A stretch of 30,144 nt of DNA, from the NCBI RefSeq assembly GCF_025144225.1, contig NZ_JALXXB010000016.1, forward strand, positions 1 through 30,144. The letters are read 5' to 3'. Positions 1-13,521 of this stretch are shown piece by piece. This DNA is from Aestuariimicrobium sp. p3-SID1156. Its GTDB lineage: Bacteria; Actinomycetota; Actinomycetes; Propionibacteriales; Propionibacteriaceae. How positions within the stretch are numbered: position 1 is the first letter of the stretch; the number at the start of each line of letters is the position of its first letter. The translations under genes and the position numbers were made by a program. The notes beneath the pieces are model-generated. The model was not told where the DNA came from, made no database searches, and worked only from the letters and a program-made list of their open reading frames with translations.

Positions 1-19
1 TTATTGGCATTGACTTTAA

Positions 20-39
20 GCACGCTGTTGAGTTCTCAA
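20..39 (-). other. Conserved actinobacterial pre-16S rRNA leader motif
   Basis: Read on the minus strand this is TTGAGAACTCAACAGCGTGC, the near-invariant motif that precedes 16S rRNA in many Actinobacteria (involved in leader pairing, processing or antitermination). It contains the inverted repeat TTGAG-AA-CTCAA. It lies downstream of two promoters pointing the same way, so an rRNA operon should begin just left of position 1. The 16S gene itself is not in the window. Confidence 0.75.
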
Positions 40-96
40 GAATCGGGTGCGACCCGCGCCTCAGCCTCCCGGCCTCCGCTTGGGGCAACTCGTGTA

Positions 97-125
97 ACTT
101 TACCGAGTCGTTATCGGGCTGTCAA
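97..125 (-). promoter_or_regulatory. rRNA promoter P2 (sigma-A type)
   Basis: On the minus strand a perfect -35 TTGACA (120-125) is followed by a 17-bp spacer and a -10 TAAAGT (97-102). The predicted start is near 90, about 50 nt before the conserved pre-16S motif. Both the consensus match and the position fit the proximal rRNA promoter. Confidence 0.75.
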
Positions 126-174
126 ACCCGCCGTTTCCCGGTTGGCCGCTCAATGGGTGAACCGAAATCCACTC

Positions 175-204
175 GTTGTTTGGCCATTCTGTAGTTGTTT
201 GGCC
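175..204. repeat. 11-bp direct repeat between the rRNA promoters
   Basis: GTTGTTTGGCC occurs at 175-185 and again at 194-204, 19 bp apart start to start. The pair lies about 50-80 bp upstream of the P2 -35 element and downstream of P1. It may be a protein-binding site or part of the P1 leader; function unknown. Confidence 0.5.
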
Positions 205-357
205 GCAGTCACGACCTCACCCTTCTCGCTTCCAGTCCTGGGCCCTCGGCTGCTCCCTTTCGGAGACACGCTTCGCCCAGTCCAAGATGTGTGTGGGTGG
301 CCCCGGGTCCGTCCTGGGCGTTTCCGCCTCGTCCGTCTCACCCTTGGGGCTTGGTAA

Positions 358-386
358 ACATTACGCGGAGGCCCCCACCTCGTCAA
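358..386 (-). promoter_or_regulatory. rRNA promoter P1 (sigma-A type)
   Basis: On the minus strand a -35 TTGACG (381-386), a 17-bp spacer and a -10 TAATGT (358-363) give a strong sigma-A promoter with a predicted start near 351. It points left towards the pre-16S leader motif, about 260 bp upstream of P2. Tandem promoters are usual for actinobacterial rRNA operons. Confidence 0.7.
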
Positions 387-396
387 ATCCGACTGA

Positions 397-412
397 TGTG
401 ACCTCCGTCACA
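397..412. promoter_or_regulatory. CRP/GlxR-type operator
   Basis: TGTGACCTCCGTCACA is a perfect 6+6 bp palindrome matching the CRP-family consensus TGTGA-N6-TCACA at every fixed position. Its centre (404.5) is about 53 bp upstream of the predicted P1 start, a position compatible with activation. That an actinobacterial Crp/GlxR protein binds here is inferred from the match alone. Confidence 0.55.
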
Positions 413-419
413 GCTGCGA

Positions 420-456
420 AGCCCCTTGTCAAGCCGCGTTGGGGTGGCAAGGGGCT
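420..456 (-). terminator. Hairpin after tyrS
   Basis: A 9-bp perfect inverted repeat, AGCCCCTTG (420-428) with CAAGGGGCT (448-456), lies 15 nt after the tyrS stop codon. There is no U-tract, as often seen in high-GC actinobacteria. It would separate tyrS transcription from the rRNA promoters just downstream. Confidence 0.55.
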
Positions 457-471
457 CCGTTCTGGTGCGGA

Positions 472-1728
472 TCAGCGCTGCAGGAGCCCGATGGTGCGCC
501 GCCCACGGCGCAGTACCGCCCACGTGCCGGCGAGGAAGTCCTGCTCGCTCAGCACGGCATCGGTGTCGGTCACCTTCTGGTTGTTGAGGTAGGCGCCGCC
601 TTCCTCGATTGCGCGTCGGCCGGCCGAGCGAGACGCCACGACCCCGGCACGCTGCAGGGCCTCCGCGACAGTGGGCAGTTCAGCACCCTGCAACGCTCCC
701 CCGCCAACCTCGCGAGCCACGTGGGCCAGCGTGCTCTCCGGGAGGGAATCCAACTCTGCCCGCCCGAACAGGGCTGCAGCGGCCTGGGTCGCCGCCTCCC
801 TCTCCTCGCGCCCGTGGACAAGGTCGGTGATGTCGTCGGCCAGTGCACGTTGTGCGGCACGACGGTGAGGCTCCGAAGCCGTCAGGGCTTCGAGTTCGTC
901 GATCTCCTCACGGCCACGTGGGCTGAAGACCTTCAGGTACTCGATGACCTTGGCGTCCTCAGCGTTCAGGAAGAACTGGTGGAAGGCGTACGGCGAGGTC
1001 ATCTCCGGGTCGATCCAGATACCTCCCCCTTCGGTCTTGCCGAATTTGGTGCCATCGGCCTTCGTGAGGAGCGGAGTGGACAGGGCGTGCACGTGGTCGC
1101 CAGTCACACGCCGGATCAGGTCCACGCCGGCGGTGATGTTCCCCCACTGGTCCGAGCCTCCGGTCTGCAGGTCGACCCCGTGGAGGCGGTGCAACTGCAG
1201 GTAGTCCATGCTCTGCAAGAGCACGTAGCTGAACTCGGTGAAGGAGATGCCGGCCTCGAGCCGCTTGGCGACGATGTCGCGGGCCAGCATGCGGTTGACC
1301 GGGAAGTGCTTGCCGATGTCGCGAAGGAACTCCACGACGTTCATCTGGCTTGTCCAGTCCAGGTTGTTGACCATGGTCGCCGCGTTCTCACCCTCGAACG
1401 AGACGAAGCGGCGAGCCTGGTCACGCAGGCGCTCCACCCAACCAGCCACAACCTCGGGCGAGTTCATCACGCGCTCGCCAGTGTCCTTGGGGTCACCGAT
1501 CAGGCCAGTGGCCCCACCGACCAGCAGCACGGGCTTGTGCCCTGCGTCCTGCAGGCGGCGAGCGGTGACGAGCTGGATGAGGTGGCCGATGTGCAGGCTC
1601 GGTCCTGTCGGGTCGAAGCCCACATAGAAGCTGACCGGACCCTGGTCCATCCGCTCGGCCATGGCCTCGAGGTCGGTGGAGTGCGCGATCAGGCCGCGCC
1701 AGGTCAGTTCGTCCAGGACAGCATTCAT
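472..1728 (-). CDS. tyrS: Tyrosyl-tRNA synthetase
   Basis: This class I aminoacyl-tRNA synthetase charges tRNA-Tyr in the cytoplasm. The 418-residue product has the HIGH motif at residues 46-49, following the conserved YVGFDPTGPSLHIGH context, and a KMSKS-equivalent KFGKT at 228-232. The C-terminal part (about 350-410) looks like an S4 RNA-binding domain. Length is typical of bacterial TyrRS. The start is the ATG at 1726-1728, which gives the normal family N-terminus (MNAVLDEL); upstream in-frame codons run back into argH and are not used. It lies 10 nt after argH in the same direction, so it is probably the last gene of the arginine operon transcript, and it ends at a hairpin next to the rRNA promoter region. 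Confidence 0.96.
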   Translation of the reverse strand: MNAVLDELTWRGLIAHSTDLEAMAERMDQGPVSFYVGFDPTGPSLHIGHLIQLVTARRLQDAGHKPVLLVGGATGLIGDPKDTGERVMNSPEVVAGWVERLRDQARRFVSFEGENAATMVNNLDWTSQMNVVEFLRDIGKHFPVNRMLARDIVAKRLEAGISFTEFSYVLLQSMDYLQLHRLHGVDLQTGGSDQWGNITAGVDLIRRVTGDHVHALSTPLLTKADGTKFGKTEGGGIWIDPEMTSPYAFHQFFLNAEDAKVIEYLKVFSPRGREEIDELEALTASEPHRRAAQRALADDITDLVHGREEREAATQAAAALFGRAELDSLPESTLAHVAREVGGGALQGAELPTVAEALQRAGVVASRSAGRRAIEEGGAYLNNQKVTDTDAVLSEQDFLAGTWAVLRRGRRTIGLLQR

Positions 1729-1738
1729 GCCAGTCACC

Positions 1739-3723
<1,985 letters not shown>

Positions 3724-3731
<8 letters not shown>

Positions 3732-4968
3732 CGCCCGCGATCGCTTCCAGGACCTCGCCCAGCGCTGTGGTGAAGGCGGTCACCTGCTCGGCGGTGATGA
3801 TCAGCGGGGGTGCCACGCGGAGCACCGACGGACGCGGGGCGTTGGTGATGAACCCGCGTTCCAGTAGCGCATCATTGACCCGGACGGCGATGTCACCGAT
3901 GAACTGCACGCCGCGCAGCAGCCCGGCACCACGCACGTGGTCAACCAGCGGCAGTCCCTCGATCTCGGACGCCAGCTGGTCCCCGCGGGCCCGGGCATTC
4001 TCCAGCAGCTCGTCGCGCTCGATCACCGCCATCACGGCCAGGCCGGCGATGGCCGCCACGGGGTTGCCCCCGAAGGTGGTGCCATGGTGACCGGGCTGTA
4101 GCAGCGTGGCCGCTCCACCGCGGGCCAATAGCGCCCCGATGGGGAACCCATTGCCCAGTCCCTTGGCGACGGTGACCAGGTCGGCCTCGACGCCAGCGCT
4201 GGCCAGCCACTGGCCGGTGCGGCCCATGCCGGTCTGGACCTCGTCGATCCAGAGCAGGGCACCGTGCTGGCGGGTGAGCTCGCGGACGGCCTGCAGGTAG
4301 CCCGGTGGCGGGACGACGACACCGTTCTCGCCCTGGATGGGCTCCATCACGACGGCCGCCGTCTGGTCGTCCACGGCCCCGCGCAGGGCATCGAGATCCC
4401 CGTAGGGCACGAAGACGACCTCGCCCGGGAGCGGCTCGAAGGGTATCCGGTAGGCCGGCGAGTGGGTGATGGCGAGAGCAGCGGCGGTGCGCCCGTGGAA
4501 GCTGCCCTCCATGGCGACCAGCTTGGTGCGTCCAGTGAGGCGGGTGACCTTGAAAGCGGCCTCGTTGGCCTCGGTGCCGGAGTTGGTGAAGAAGACACGC
4601 GCCGTGCCGGGCTCAGCCGCCAGGACGGTGCTCACGAGGCGTTCGGCCAGGGCCACCTGGCTGGGGGTGGCAAACAGGTTGGACACATGCCCCAGGGTCG
4701 AGAGCTGGCTGGTGACCGCGGACAGGACCGCCGGATGGGCCTGGCCGAGGGAGGTCACCGCAAGCCCGGAGAGCATGTCCTGGTGGCGATTGCCCTCGGC
4801 GTCCCAGAGGTGGATGCCCTCGCCACGGACGAAGACTCGCTTCGGCGTGGCGAAGGTCTGCATCATCGCGCGCGAGTAGCGGTGGGTGATCTCGGCCTGG
4901 GCGCCCTGCCCGTCGGGGGCGTGGGTCAGCTCCGAACTCGTGAACTCCGGGTTGGTGAACTCGCTCAT
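3724..4968 (-). CDS. argD: Acetylornithine aminotransferase
   Basis: PLP-dependent class III aminotransferase that makes N-acetylornithine from the semialdehyde and glutamate; ArgD enzymes can also act in lysine synthesis as DapC. The 414-residue protein shows the expected motifs: [10 protein letters not shown] (129-138) for phosphate binding, [11 protein letters not shown] (240-250) and the PLP lysine K269 in [10 protein letters not shown]. The first 30 residues or so are a non-conserved lead. The ATG at 4966-4968 overlaps the argB stop codon as ATGA, the same 4-nt coupling as between the other arg genes. It is followed directly by argR with no argF between. Confidence 0.95.
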
Positions 4969-5899
4969 TGGGCACCCTCCTCAGGGTGGGCGTAGACCAT
5001 CGTCCCCACGCCGTCGTCGGTGAAGATCTCCAGGAGCAGGCAGTGCTTCACGCGTCCGTCGATGATCGTCGCGCGGGGGACGCCGTGGGTGACCGCGCGC
5101 AGACAGGCCTCCATCTTCGGCACCATGCCGGAGCTCAGGCTGGGCAGCATGTCGTGCAGTTCGTGCGCGCTGAGCTGGGTGATGACGTCCTCGGAGTCGG
5201 GCCAGTTCGCGTACAGGCCGGCGACATCGGTCAGCATGACCAGCCGCTCCGCGCCCAGGGCGCTGGCCAGGGCGGCTGCGGCGGTGTCGGCGTTGACGTT
5301 GTAGACCTGGCCGTTCTCGTCCGGCGCGACCGTCGCGATCACCGGGATGCGTCCGGCCTCCAGCAGGTCACGGATCGAGTCGGCGCGCACATGGGCAACA
5401 TCGCCGACCAGGCCGAGGTCGAGGTCCTCGCCATCCACCTCGACGCCACGGCGGGTGGCGGTGAGCAGGCCACCGTCCTCACCGGACATGCCGATCGCAA
5501 GCGGCCCGTGGGCGTTGATGAGCCCCACCAACTCGCGCCCGACCTTGCCGACGAGGACCATGCGAACGACGTCCATCGCCTCGGGGGTGGTGACGCGAAA
5601 GCCGCCGCGGAACTCGGAGTCGATGTCGAGACGGTTGAGCATGGAGGAGATCTGCGGCCCTCCTCCGTGCACCACCACGGGAAGGACTCCGCAACGCCGC
5701 AGGAAGACGATGTCCTCGGCGAAGGCGCGCTTGAGGTCCTCATCGATCATGGCGTTGCCGCCGTACTTGATGACGATCACCTTGCCGGCGTATTCGGTGA
5801 GCCAGGGCAGGGCCTCGATGAGGGTGGATGCCTTGCGGACCAGCGAGTCCTGGTCGTCCTGGCGTACTCGTCGGCTGGTGGTCGGGAGCTGTTCAGTGC

Positions 5900-5903
<4 letters not shown>
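4965..5903 (-). CDS. argB: Acetylglutamate kinase
   Basis: Phosphorylates N-acetylglutamate with ATP in the second committed step of arginine synthesis. The 312-residue protein has the amino-acid kinase features: KYGGNAM near residue 45 (ATP phosphates), [10 protein letters not shown] near residue 78 (substrate loop) and [12 protein letters not shown] near 203 (nucleotide binding). An N-terminal extension of about 25 residues before [10 protein letters not shown] is of the kind seen in arginine-inhibited, hexameric acetylglutamate kinases, so feedback inhibition is likely. It overlaps argJ upstream and argD downstream by 4 nt (ATGA) each. Confidence 0.96.
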
Positions 5904-8232
<2,329 letters not shown>

Positions 8233-8266
8233 TGCGAGTCGGTGGCGGAGACGCTGCCACGCCGCG

Positions 8267-10795
8267 TCACGCCCGAAGCACAGCCCCGAAGCGCTCGGTG
8301 GCCACCGCCACCGCAGCATCACGAGCCGCTGCAGCCTCGCCATCAGTGAGCGTCCGATCCCCGCGGAATCGCATGGCGTAGGCCAAGGACTTCTTGCCCT
8401 CCCCCACCTGATGGCCGGTGTAGATGTCGAACAGGCGCACCGACTCCAGCAGTTCACCGGCACCCTCCACCAACGCCTTGCGGACGTCCTCGGAGGCCAC
8501 CGACGACTCCACCACCAGCGCGACGTCCTCCTTGGCGACCGGGAACGGGCTCAGCGGGGCGATGGTGCCGGGCTCGGGGGCCGCCGCGATGAGTGCGTCC
8601 ACATCGAACTCGACGGCGGCGGTGCGAACCGGGAGGTCGAAGGCGTCGATCACATCGGGGTGGAGCTCCCCGGCGCAGCCGATGACCTCGCCGTTGACCA
8701 GGAGCTCGGTGCAGCGCCCGGGGTGCCACGGGGCGACCTGGGCCTGGCGACGAGTGAGCTGGATGCCCAGTGCCGAGGCGCACTGTTCGGCGAGAGCGAC
8801 CACGTGGGTCCACTCGGCTGGAGCGGCGGCAGCATTCCAGCTGTTGCCGACCCACCCGGCAGGCGTCCACGAGCCCGTGACCACGGCCGCCAGCAGGCGC
8901 GGCTGGTCCGGCAGGGACGCAGCCATCTGCTCCAGGTCGGCCTCCGTGGGACGGTTCTCGACCGAGGGACGCGGCGCCGCGGGTCGCTCGGCACCGATGA
9001 ACACACGGCCGGACTCGAAGAGGGCCAGGTCGTCATTGCTACGGCTGGTGTTGCGGGCCACGGCGGCGAACAGCCCCGGCAGCAGGGTGGTACGAAGGTG
9101 GCCGTGGGTGTCGTCCAGCGCATTGGCGATGGTCACCAGGTCACGGCGAGGGTCGCCCTCCGGCACTCCGAGCTTGCTGATCTGCTCCGCAGAGACGAAC
9201 GGCAGCGTGATCTGCTCCACGAACCCGGCGGCGGCAGCGGCAGCCAGCACTTGGCGACGCGCTTTCTGGGCCGGCGTCAGGCCGGACCCCACGCGCGAGG
9301 GTGGGGTCGCCGAAGGGATGAGGTGGTAGCCGAGCTTGCAGCCAACCTCTTCGACGTAGTCGTAGGCATCCACCAGGTCCGGGCGCCAGGTCGGCGGGAC
9401 CAGGGTCAGCGAGTCACCCATGGCAGTCACGTGCACGCCGGACTTTTCCAAGGTGGCGATGACCTTCTCGCGCGTGATCGGGAACCCCAGCACCTTCTCG
9501 GGCAGGTCGGCGCGGATGTCCTGGCGCGGCATGGCGGGTACGGCACCGGCGATGGTCTCCTCGGGCAGCACGCGACCGCCGGCGAGTTCGGCCATCAGTG
9601 CGGCGGCGCGTCGGGCGGCGGCCAGCGGTAGGGCCGGGTCCACGCCCCGGTCAAACCGCTTGGATGCCTCGGAGAACAGCTTGTGGCGACGCATTGCGCG
9701 GCCGATGGTCTGGGCGTCGAAGTGGGCGGCCTCCAGCACGATGGTGCGGGTCTCGGGACCCACCTCGGTGCTGGCCCCACCCATGACGCCAGCCAGGCCG
9801 ATGGGGCCGGACTGGTCGGTGATGAGCAGGTCATCGGCGTCCAGCTGGCGGGTGGTGTCGTCGAGGGTGACCAGGGTCTCCCCCTCCTGCGCCTTCCGCA
9901 CCACGATCGGGCCCTGCAGCTTTGCGGCATCGTAGGCATGCAGCGGCTGCCCGGACTCGAGCATGACGTAGTTGGTGATGTCGACCAGCACCGAAATCGA
10001 GCGCATGCCGGCTTGTTCCAGGCGGCGCACCATCCACTCCGGGGTCTCAGCGGCTGGGTCGACCTCGTCAATGGTCAGCGTGACGAAGTGGGGGCATGCG
10101 GGGTCATCGAGCTGGACCGGGTGACCGGCCTGGCTCGGCTCGACGGCCACGGGACGGTAGGGGTCGCGGAAAGGTAGGGCGAAGGCCTGGGCGGCCTCGC
10201 GTCCAACGCCGCGCATGGACAGGCAGTAGCCCAGGTCGGTGGTGACGTCGACCTCCAGCACTTCGGCGCGTGCGGCCAGGACCTCCATGGCGTCGGCGCC
10301 GGGCTCAGCCCCGGGGCGGGAGGGGTCGATGACAATGATGCCGTCGTGGTCGCCACCCAGACCGAGCTCGTCGGAGGCGCAGATCATGCCGTCGGAGACG
10401 TGGCCATAGGTCTTGCGCGCAGCGATCTCGAAACCACCGGGCAGGGTGGCACCGGGCAGGGCGACGACGACCAGGTCACCGGCCTCGAAGTTGTGGGCGC
10501 CACAGATGATGCCGCGCCCCTCGACGCCATCCTCCTTGTTGCGGGGGTCCTCGGCGTCCACGAAGGTGGGGCCGACGTCGACGCGACACCAGTTGACGAC
10601 CTTGCCGTTCTTCTGGGGCTCAGGGGTGCGGGAGAGGACACGGCCGATCACGACAGGACCTCTGACCTCGCCGCCGATGGTCTCGATGCGTTCGACGGTC
10701 AGGCCGGTGTCGGTGAGGCGGGCAGCCAGGTCGGCGGTCCCCACCTCGGTGGGCAACTCGACCAGCTCACGGAGCCAGGAAACGGGAACCTTCAT
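8267..10795 (-). CDS. pheT: Phenylalanyl-tRNA synthetase beta subunit
   Basis: Beta subunit of the alpha2-beta2 PheRS, which charges tRNA-Phe. The 842-residue length is typical. In order: a tRNA-binding EMAP/OB-like domain (about 40-155), the B3/B4 editing region (about 215-385, ending in the cluster HKLFSEASKRFDRGVDP), B5 (about 410-485), a catalytic-like core, and a C-terminal ferredoxin-fold anticodon-binding domain (about 750-842, beginning SPFPVAKEDVALVV). The ATG at 10793-10795 overlaps the pheS stop by 4 nt (ATGA), giving coupled translation of the two subunits. It is the last gene before the argC operator region. Confidence 0.96.
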   Translation of the reverse strand: MKVPVSWLRELVELPTEVGTADLAARLTDTGLTVERIETIGGEVRGPVVIGRVLSRTPEPQKNGKVVNWCRVDVGPTFVDAEDPRNKEDGVEGRGIICGAHNFEAGDLVVVALPGATLPGGFEIAARKTYGHVSDGMICASDELGLGGDHDGIIVIDPSRPGAEPGADAMEVLAARAEVLEVDVTTDLGYCLSMRGVGREAAQAFALPFRDPYRPVAVEPSQAGHPVQLDDPACPHFVTLTIDEVDPAAETPEWMVRRLEQAGMRSISVLVDITNYVMLESGQPLHAYDAAKLQGPIVVRKAQEGETLVTLDDTTRQLDADDLLITDQSGPIGLAGVMGGASTEVGPETRTIVLEAAHFDAQTIGRAMRRHKLFSEASKRFDRGVDPALPLAAARRAAALMAELAGGRVLPEETIAGAVPAMPRQDIRADLPEKVLGFPITREKVIATLEKSGVHVTAMGDSLTLVPPTWRPDLVDAYDYVEEVGCKLGYHLIPSATPPSRVGSGLTPAQKARRQVLAAAAAAGFVEQITLPFVSAEQISKLGVPEGDPRRDLVTIANALDDTHGHLRTTLLPGLFAAVARNTSRSNDDLALFESGRVFIGAERPAAPRPSVENRPTEADLEQMAASLPDQPRLLAAVVTGSWTPAGWVGNSWNAAAAPAEWTHVVALAEQCASALGIQLTRRQAQVAPWHPGRCTELLVNGEVIGCAGELHPDVIDAFDLPVRTAAVEFDVDALIAAAPEPGTIAPLSPFPVAKEDVALVVESSVASEDVRKALVEGAGELLESVRLFDIYTGHQVGEGKKSLAYAMRFRGDRTLTDGEAAAARDAAVAVATERFGAVLRA

Positions 10796-11904
10796 CGGGC
10801 ACCTCCGAGCAGGGAACGGCTGAAGCGGATGTCGCCCTCGACGAAGTCACGCAGGTCGGTGGCGGAGTTGCGGAACATGACGGTGCGGTCCACGCCCATG
10901 CCGAAGGCAAAGCCGGAATACACCTCCGGGTCGATGCCGGCGGCACGCAGGACGCGCGGGTTCACCACACCGCAGCCGCCCCACTCGATCCACCCCTCGG
11001 ACTTGCAGGTCCGGCAGGGACGGTCGGGGTTTCCCACGGACTCACCGTGACAGACGAAGCACTCCAGGTCGACCTCGGCGCTGGGCTCTGTGAAAGGGAA
11101 GTAGTGCGGACGCATGCGGGTGCGCACATCCCCGAACATGGCGCGGGCGAAGTGATCCAGGGTGCCGCGCAGATGGGCCATGGTGATGCCCTTGTCCACG
11201 CACAGGCCCTCGATCTGGTGGAAGACCGGCAGGTGGGTGGCGTCGTACTCATCAGCCCGGTACACCTTGCCGGGGCTGACGATGTAGATCGGGGGTTCGC
11301 GGCGTTCCAGCATGGTGTGCACCTGCACCGGGGAGGTCGAGGTGCGCAGCAGCTTGCCGTCCTCGACCGGGTCGATCCACAGGGTGTCGGCCAGGGCACG
11401 CGCGGGGTGGTCCGGGTGCAGGTTGAGGGCGTCGAAGTTGAACCATTCGGTCTCGAGCTCAGGGCCTTCAGCCAGCTCCCAGCCCATCGAGACGAAGACG
11501 TCGACCATCATGTCCATCAGCGCCGTCACGGGATGCAGGGCACCGACCGGGTGGACGTCCACCGGCACGGTCATGTCCACCGTCTCGGACGCCAGTCGCT
11601 GCTCCAGCTCGACAGCCTTGAGCTCGACCTCGCGGGCGGCGATGGCCTTGTTCACCTGGCCGCGGGCCTGGCCGACGCGCTGGCCAGCCTCTTTGCGGGC
11701 CTGGGGCGGAAGGGCCCCGATCTCGCGGTTGGCCAGAGCCAGCGGGGAGCGCTCACCGGCATGGTCGAGGCGCGCAGCCTTCAGGGCGGCGGTGTCGCCA
11801 GCGGCCTGGATCGCAGCCAGTGCCTCGGCCACCATGCGCTCCACCTCGTCGGCGTTCAGCGGCGTGACCTGCACCGGGTCATAGTTCGTGTTCGGCCCGC
11901 TCAT
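10792..11904 (-). CDS. pheS: Phenylalanyl-tRNA synthetase alpha subunit
   Basis: Catalytic alpha subunit of PheRS, class II. The 370-residue protein has an N-terminal coiled-coil (about 15-100), then class II motif 2 around RPHYFPFTEPSAEVD (about residues 265-280) and motif 3 with GMGVDR near the C-terminus. The ATG at 11902-11904 has an excellent GAGGAGG site; the open frame further upstream runs through the methyltransferase gene and is not used. A four-cysteine segment (C282, C285, C297, C300) interrupts the motif 2 region, resembling a zinc knuckle; other PheS proteins, such as those of Firmicutes, also have cysteines at this place. Confidence 0.96.
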   Translation of the reverse strand: MSGPNTNYDPVQVTPLNADEVERMVAEALAAIQAAGDTAALKAARLDHAGERSPLALANREIGALPPQARKEAGQRVGQARGQVNKAIAAREVELKAVELEQRLASETVDMTVPVDVHPVGALHPVTALMDMMVDVFVSMGWELAEGPELETEWFNFDALNLHPDHPARALADTLWIDPVEDGKLLRTSTSPVQVHTMLERREPPIYIVSPGKVYRADEYDATHLPVFHQIEGLCVDKGITMAHLRGTLDHFARAMFGDVRTRMRPHYFPFTEPSAEVDLECFVCHGESVGNPDRPCRTCKSEGWIEWGGCGVVNPRVLRAAGIDPEVYSGFAFGMGVDRTVMFRNSATDLRDFVEGDIRFSRSLLGGAR

Positions 11905-11944
11905 GGGTCCTCCTCGTAGATCAAGCTGTGCGGGGGCGTCCAGC

Positions 11945-12775
11945 TCAGGATTTCGAGCGCTGGGCGCTGGCCGTGGCATAGAGACACACCGCAGCAGCCG
12001 TCGAAAGATTGAGTGATTCGGCCTGGCCCCACATCGGAACGCCCACGACCTGGTCGGCCAGCGAGCGCTCCTCCTGGGGCAGTCCCCAGGCCTCGTTGCC
12101 CATGATCCAGGCGGTGGGGCGGGAGAGCTGGTCCTGCCGGGCCAGGTCGTCCAGGCTGGCACCGCCGCCGTCTGCGGCGAGCACCTGCAGGCCCTTGTCA
12201 TGCAGGAGGCTGACCACCTCGGCCAGGTCGACGCCAGTGATGACGGGCAGGTGGAAGATGCTACCCACCGAGGAACGCACCGCCTTGGGGTTGTGCAGTT
12301 CGACTGACCCCTTGGTGAGCACGACGGCGTCGGCCCCGAAGGCGTCGGCGCATCGGATCACGGTGCCGGCATTGCCCGGATCGCGCACCTGGGCGCAGAT
12401 CACCACCAGACGCGGATCGGGCACATCCGCCCACGTGGCGGACAGCTGCCGGCAGATCGCGAAGACGCCCTGCGAGGTCACCGTGTCGCTGAGCTGGTCG
12501 GCGTCCTCATCGGAGGCCAGCCACACCGACTCGGGGTCGCCGATGCCGAGCAGCTCGGCATGGCGCACGGTGTCGGTCAGGACCAGGGATTCGACCAGAT
12601 GCCCGTGCAACAGCGCCTCGCGGACGGCCTGGACGCCTTCGACGAGGAAGCGTCCGGTCTCGTCGCGGCCACGGCGCTGGAGAAGACGACGGGCCGACCG
12701 CAGGTGCGAGCGCGGGATCAGTTCAAGATCCTGCGCACCCCCTGCGGTCGGCTCGTGGGTGCCAGAAGGCGGCAT
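11945..12775 (-). CDS. SpoU/TrmH-family RNA 2'-O-methyltransferase
   Basis: SPOUT-superfamily methyltransferase, probably acting on 23S rRNA as do relatives encoded between rplT and pheS (TsnR/RlmB-like). An N-terminal substrate-binding domain (about 15-95, with GRFLVEGVQAVREAL) is followed by the knotted SpoU domain: VVICAQVRDPGNAGTVIRCA (motif 1), WIMGNEAWGLPQE (motif 2) and VGVPMWGQAESLNLSTAAAVCLY (motif 3). The start is uncertain: ATG at 12773-12775 is chosen, with TTG at 12782-12784 as alternative; neither has a clear ribosome binding site, so reinitiation after rplT (about 20 nt upstream) is plausible. The exact target nucleotide cannot be told from sequence. Confidence 0.88.
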   Translation of the reverse strand: MPPSGTHEPTAGGAQDLELIPRSHLRSARRLLQRRGRDETGRFLVEGVQAVREALLHGHLVESLVLTDTVRHAELLGIGDPESVWLASDEDADQLSDTVTSQGVFAICRQLSATWADVPDPRLVVICAQVRDPGNAGTVIRCADAFGADAVVLTKGSVELHNPKAVRSSVGSIFHLPVITGVDLAEVVSLLHDKGLQVLAADGGGASLDDLARQDQLSRPTAWIMGNEAWGLPQEERSLADQVVGVPMWGQAESLNLSTAAAVCLYATASAQRSKS

Positions 12776-12794
12776 GTCAACCAATGACCGGCAC

Positions 12795-13160
12795 TCAGGC
12801 AGCGGCGGGCTGGTTGTCCTTGGCGGTCTGCACCAGGGCGGCGAAAGCGGCCTGGTCAGTGACGGCGAGATCGGCCAGGATCTTGCGGTCCACCTCGATG
12901 CCGGCGTTCTTCAGACCGGAGATGAAGCGGTTGTAGGTCATGCCCTCGGCGCGGGCAGCGGCGTTGATGCGCTGGATCCACAGGCCGCGGAAGTCGCCCT
13001 TCTTGGCGCGACGGTCACGGTAGGAGTAGGTGGCCGAGTGGAGCATCTGCTCCTTGGCCTTGCGGTACAGGCGCGAACGCTGTCCACGGTAGCCGGAGGC
13101 GAGCTCGAGGACCTCGCGGCGCTTCTTCTGGGCATTCACAGAACGCTTGACGCGTGCCAT
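12795..13160 (-). CDS. rplT: Ribosomal protein L20
   Basis: Large-subunit protein that binds 23S rRNA early in assembly. The 121-residue protein starts [19 protein letters not shown] and contains the family segments [16 protein letters not shown] and [20 protein letters not shown] good AAGGAG site precedes the ATG. In other bacteria L20 represses the infC-rpmI-rplT operon by binding its leader, which makes it the likely ligand of the leader structure upstream of infC here. Confidence 0.98.
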   Translation of the reverse strand: MARVKRSVNAQKKRREVLELASGYRGQRSRLYRKAKEQMLHSATYSYRDRRAKKGDFRGLWIQRINAAARAEGMTYNRFISGLKNAGIEVDRKILADLAVTDQAAFAALVQTAKDNQPAAA

Positions 13161-13232
13161 GGTGGTTCTCCTTGAACGAAAGGGTGTCCGGCAGCAGGCC
13201 GGTCATGGATGGGGATGAAGGGAACGCTCGCG

Positions 13233-13439
13233 TCAGCGGGTCTTGTAGGCGCCGAGGAGCTTCTTGACCTTCTTGGCGTCACCCTTCTCCAGGACGGCGT
13301 CGCCATCCAGACGGCGAGTGCGGGTCGAGGGCTTGTGCTCGTTGAGGTGCATCTTGCCGGCCTTGCGGTGCATGACCTTGCCAGTGCCAGTCAGCCTGAA
13401 GCGCTTCTTGGCGCCAGAATGGGTCTTCATCTTCGGCAT
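13233..13439 (-). CDS. rpmI: Ribosomal protein L35
   Basis: 68-residue basic large-subunit protein starting [21 protein letters not shown], which is the conserved L35 N-terminus; the middle reads [22 protein letters not shown]. The ATG at 13437-13439 is preceded by AAGGAGC. It sits between infC and rplT in the standard order, with gaps of 82 and 72 nt that could carry small RNA structures but show no obvious terminator. Confidence 0.98.
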   Translation of the reverse strand: MPKMKTHSGAKKRFRLTGTGKVMHRKAGKMHLNEHKPSTRTRRLDGDAVLEKGDAKKVKKLLGAYKTR

Positions 13440-13521
13440 GGTGCCGCTCCTTCTATCACTGTTGCTCCCCCCCCTGACGGGGATGAAGGCTTGTCGGTCT
13501 GTCCTCCGGGCAGAGGATGGA

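Noticed and set aside
11905..11944. T-box or phenylalanine attenuator upstream of pheS
   Set aside because: Only 40 bp between genes, no Phe-rich leader peptide, no T-box sequence and no terminator hairpin.
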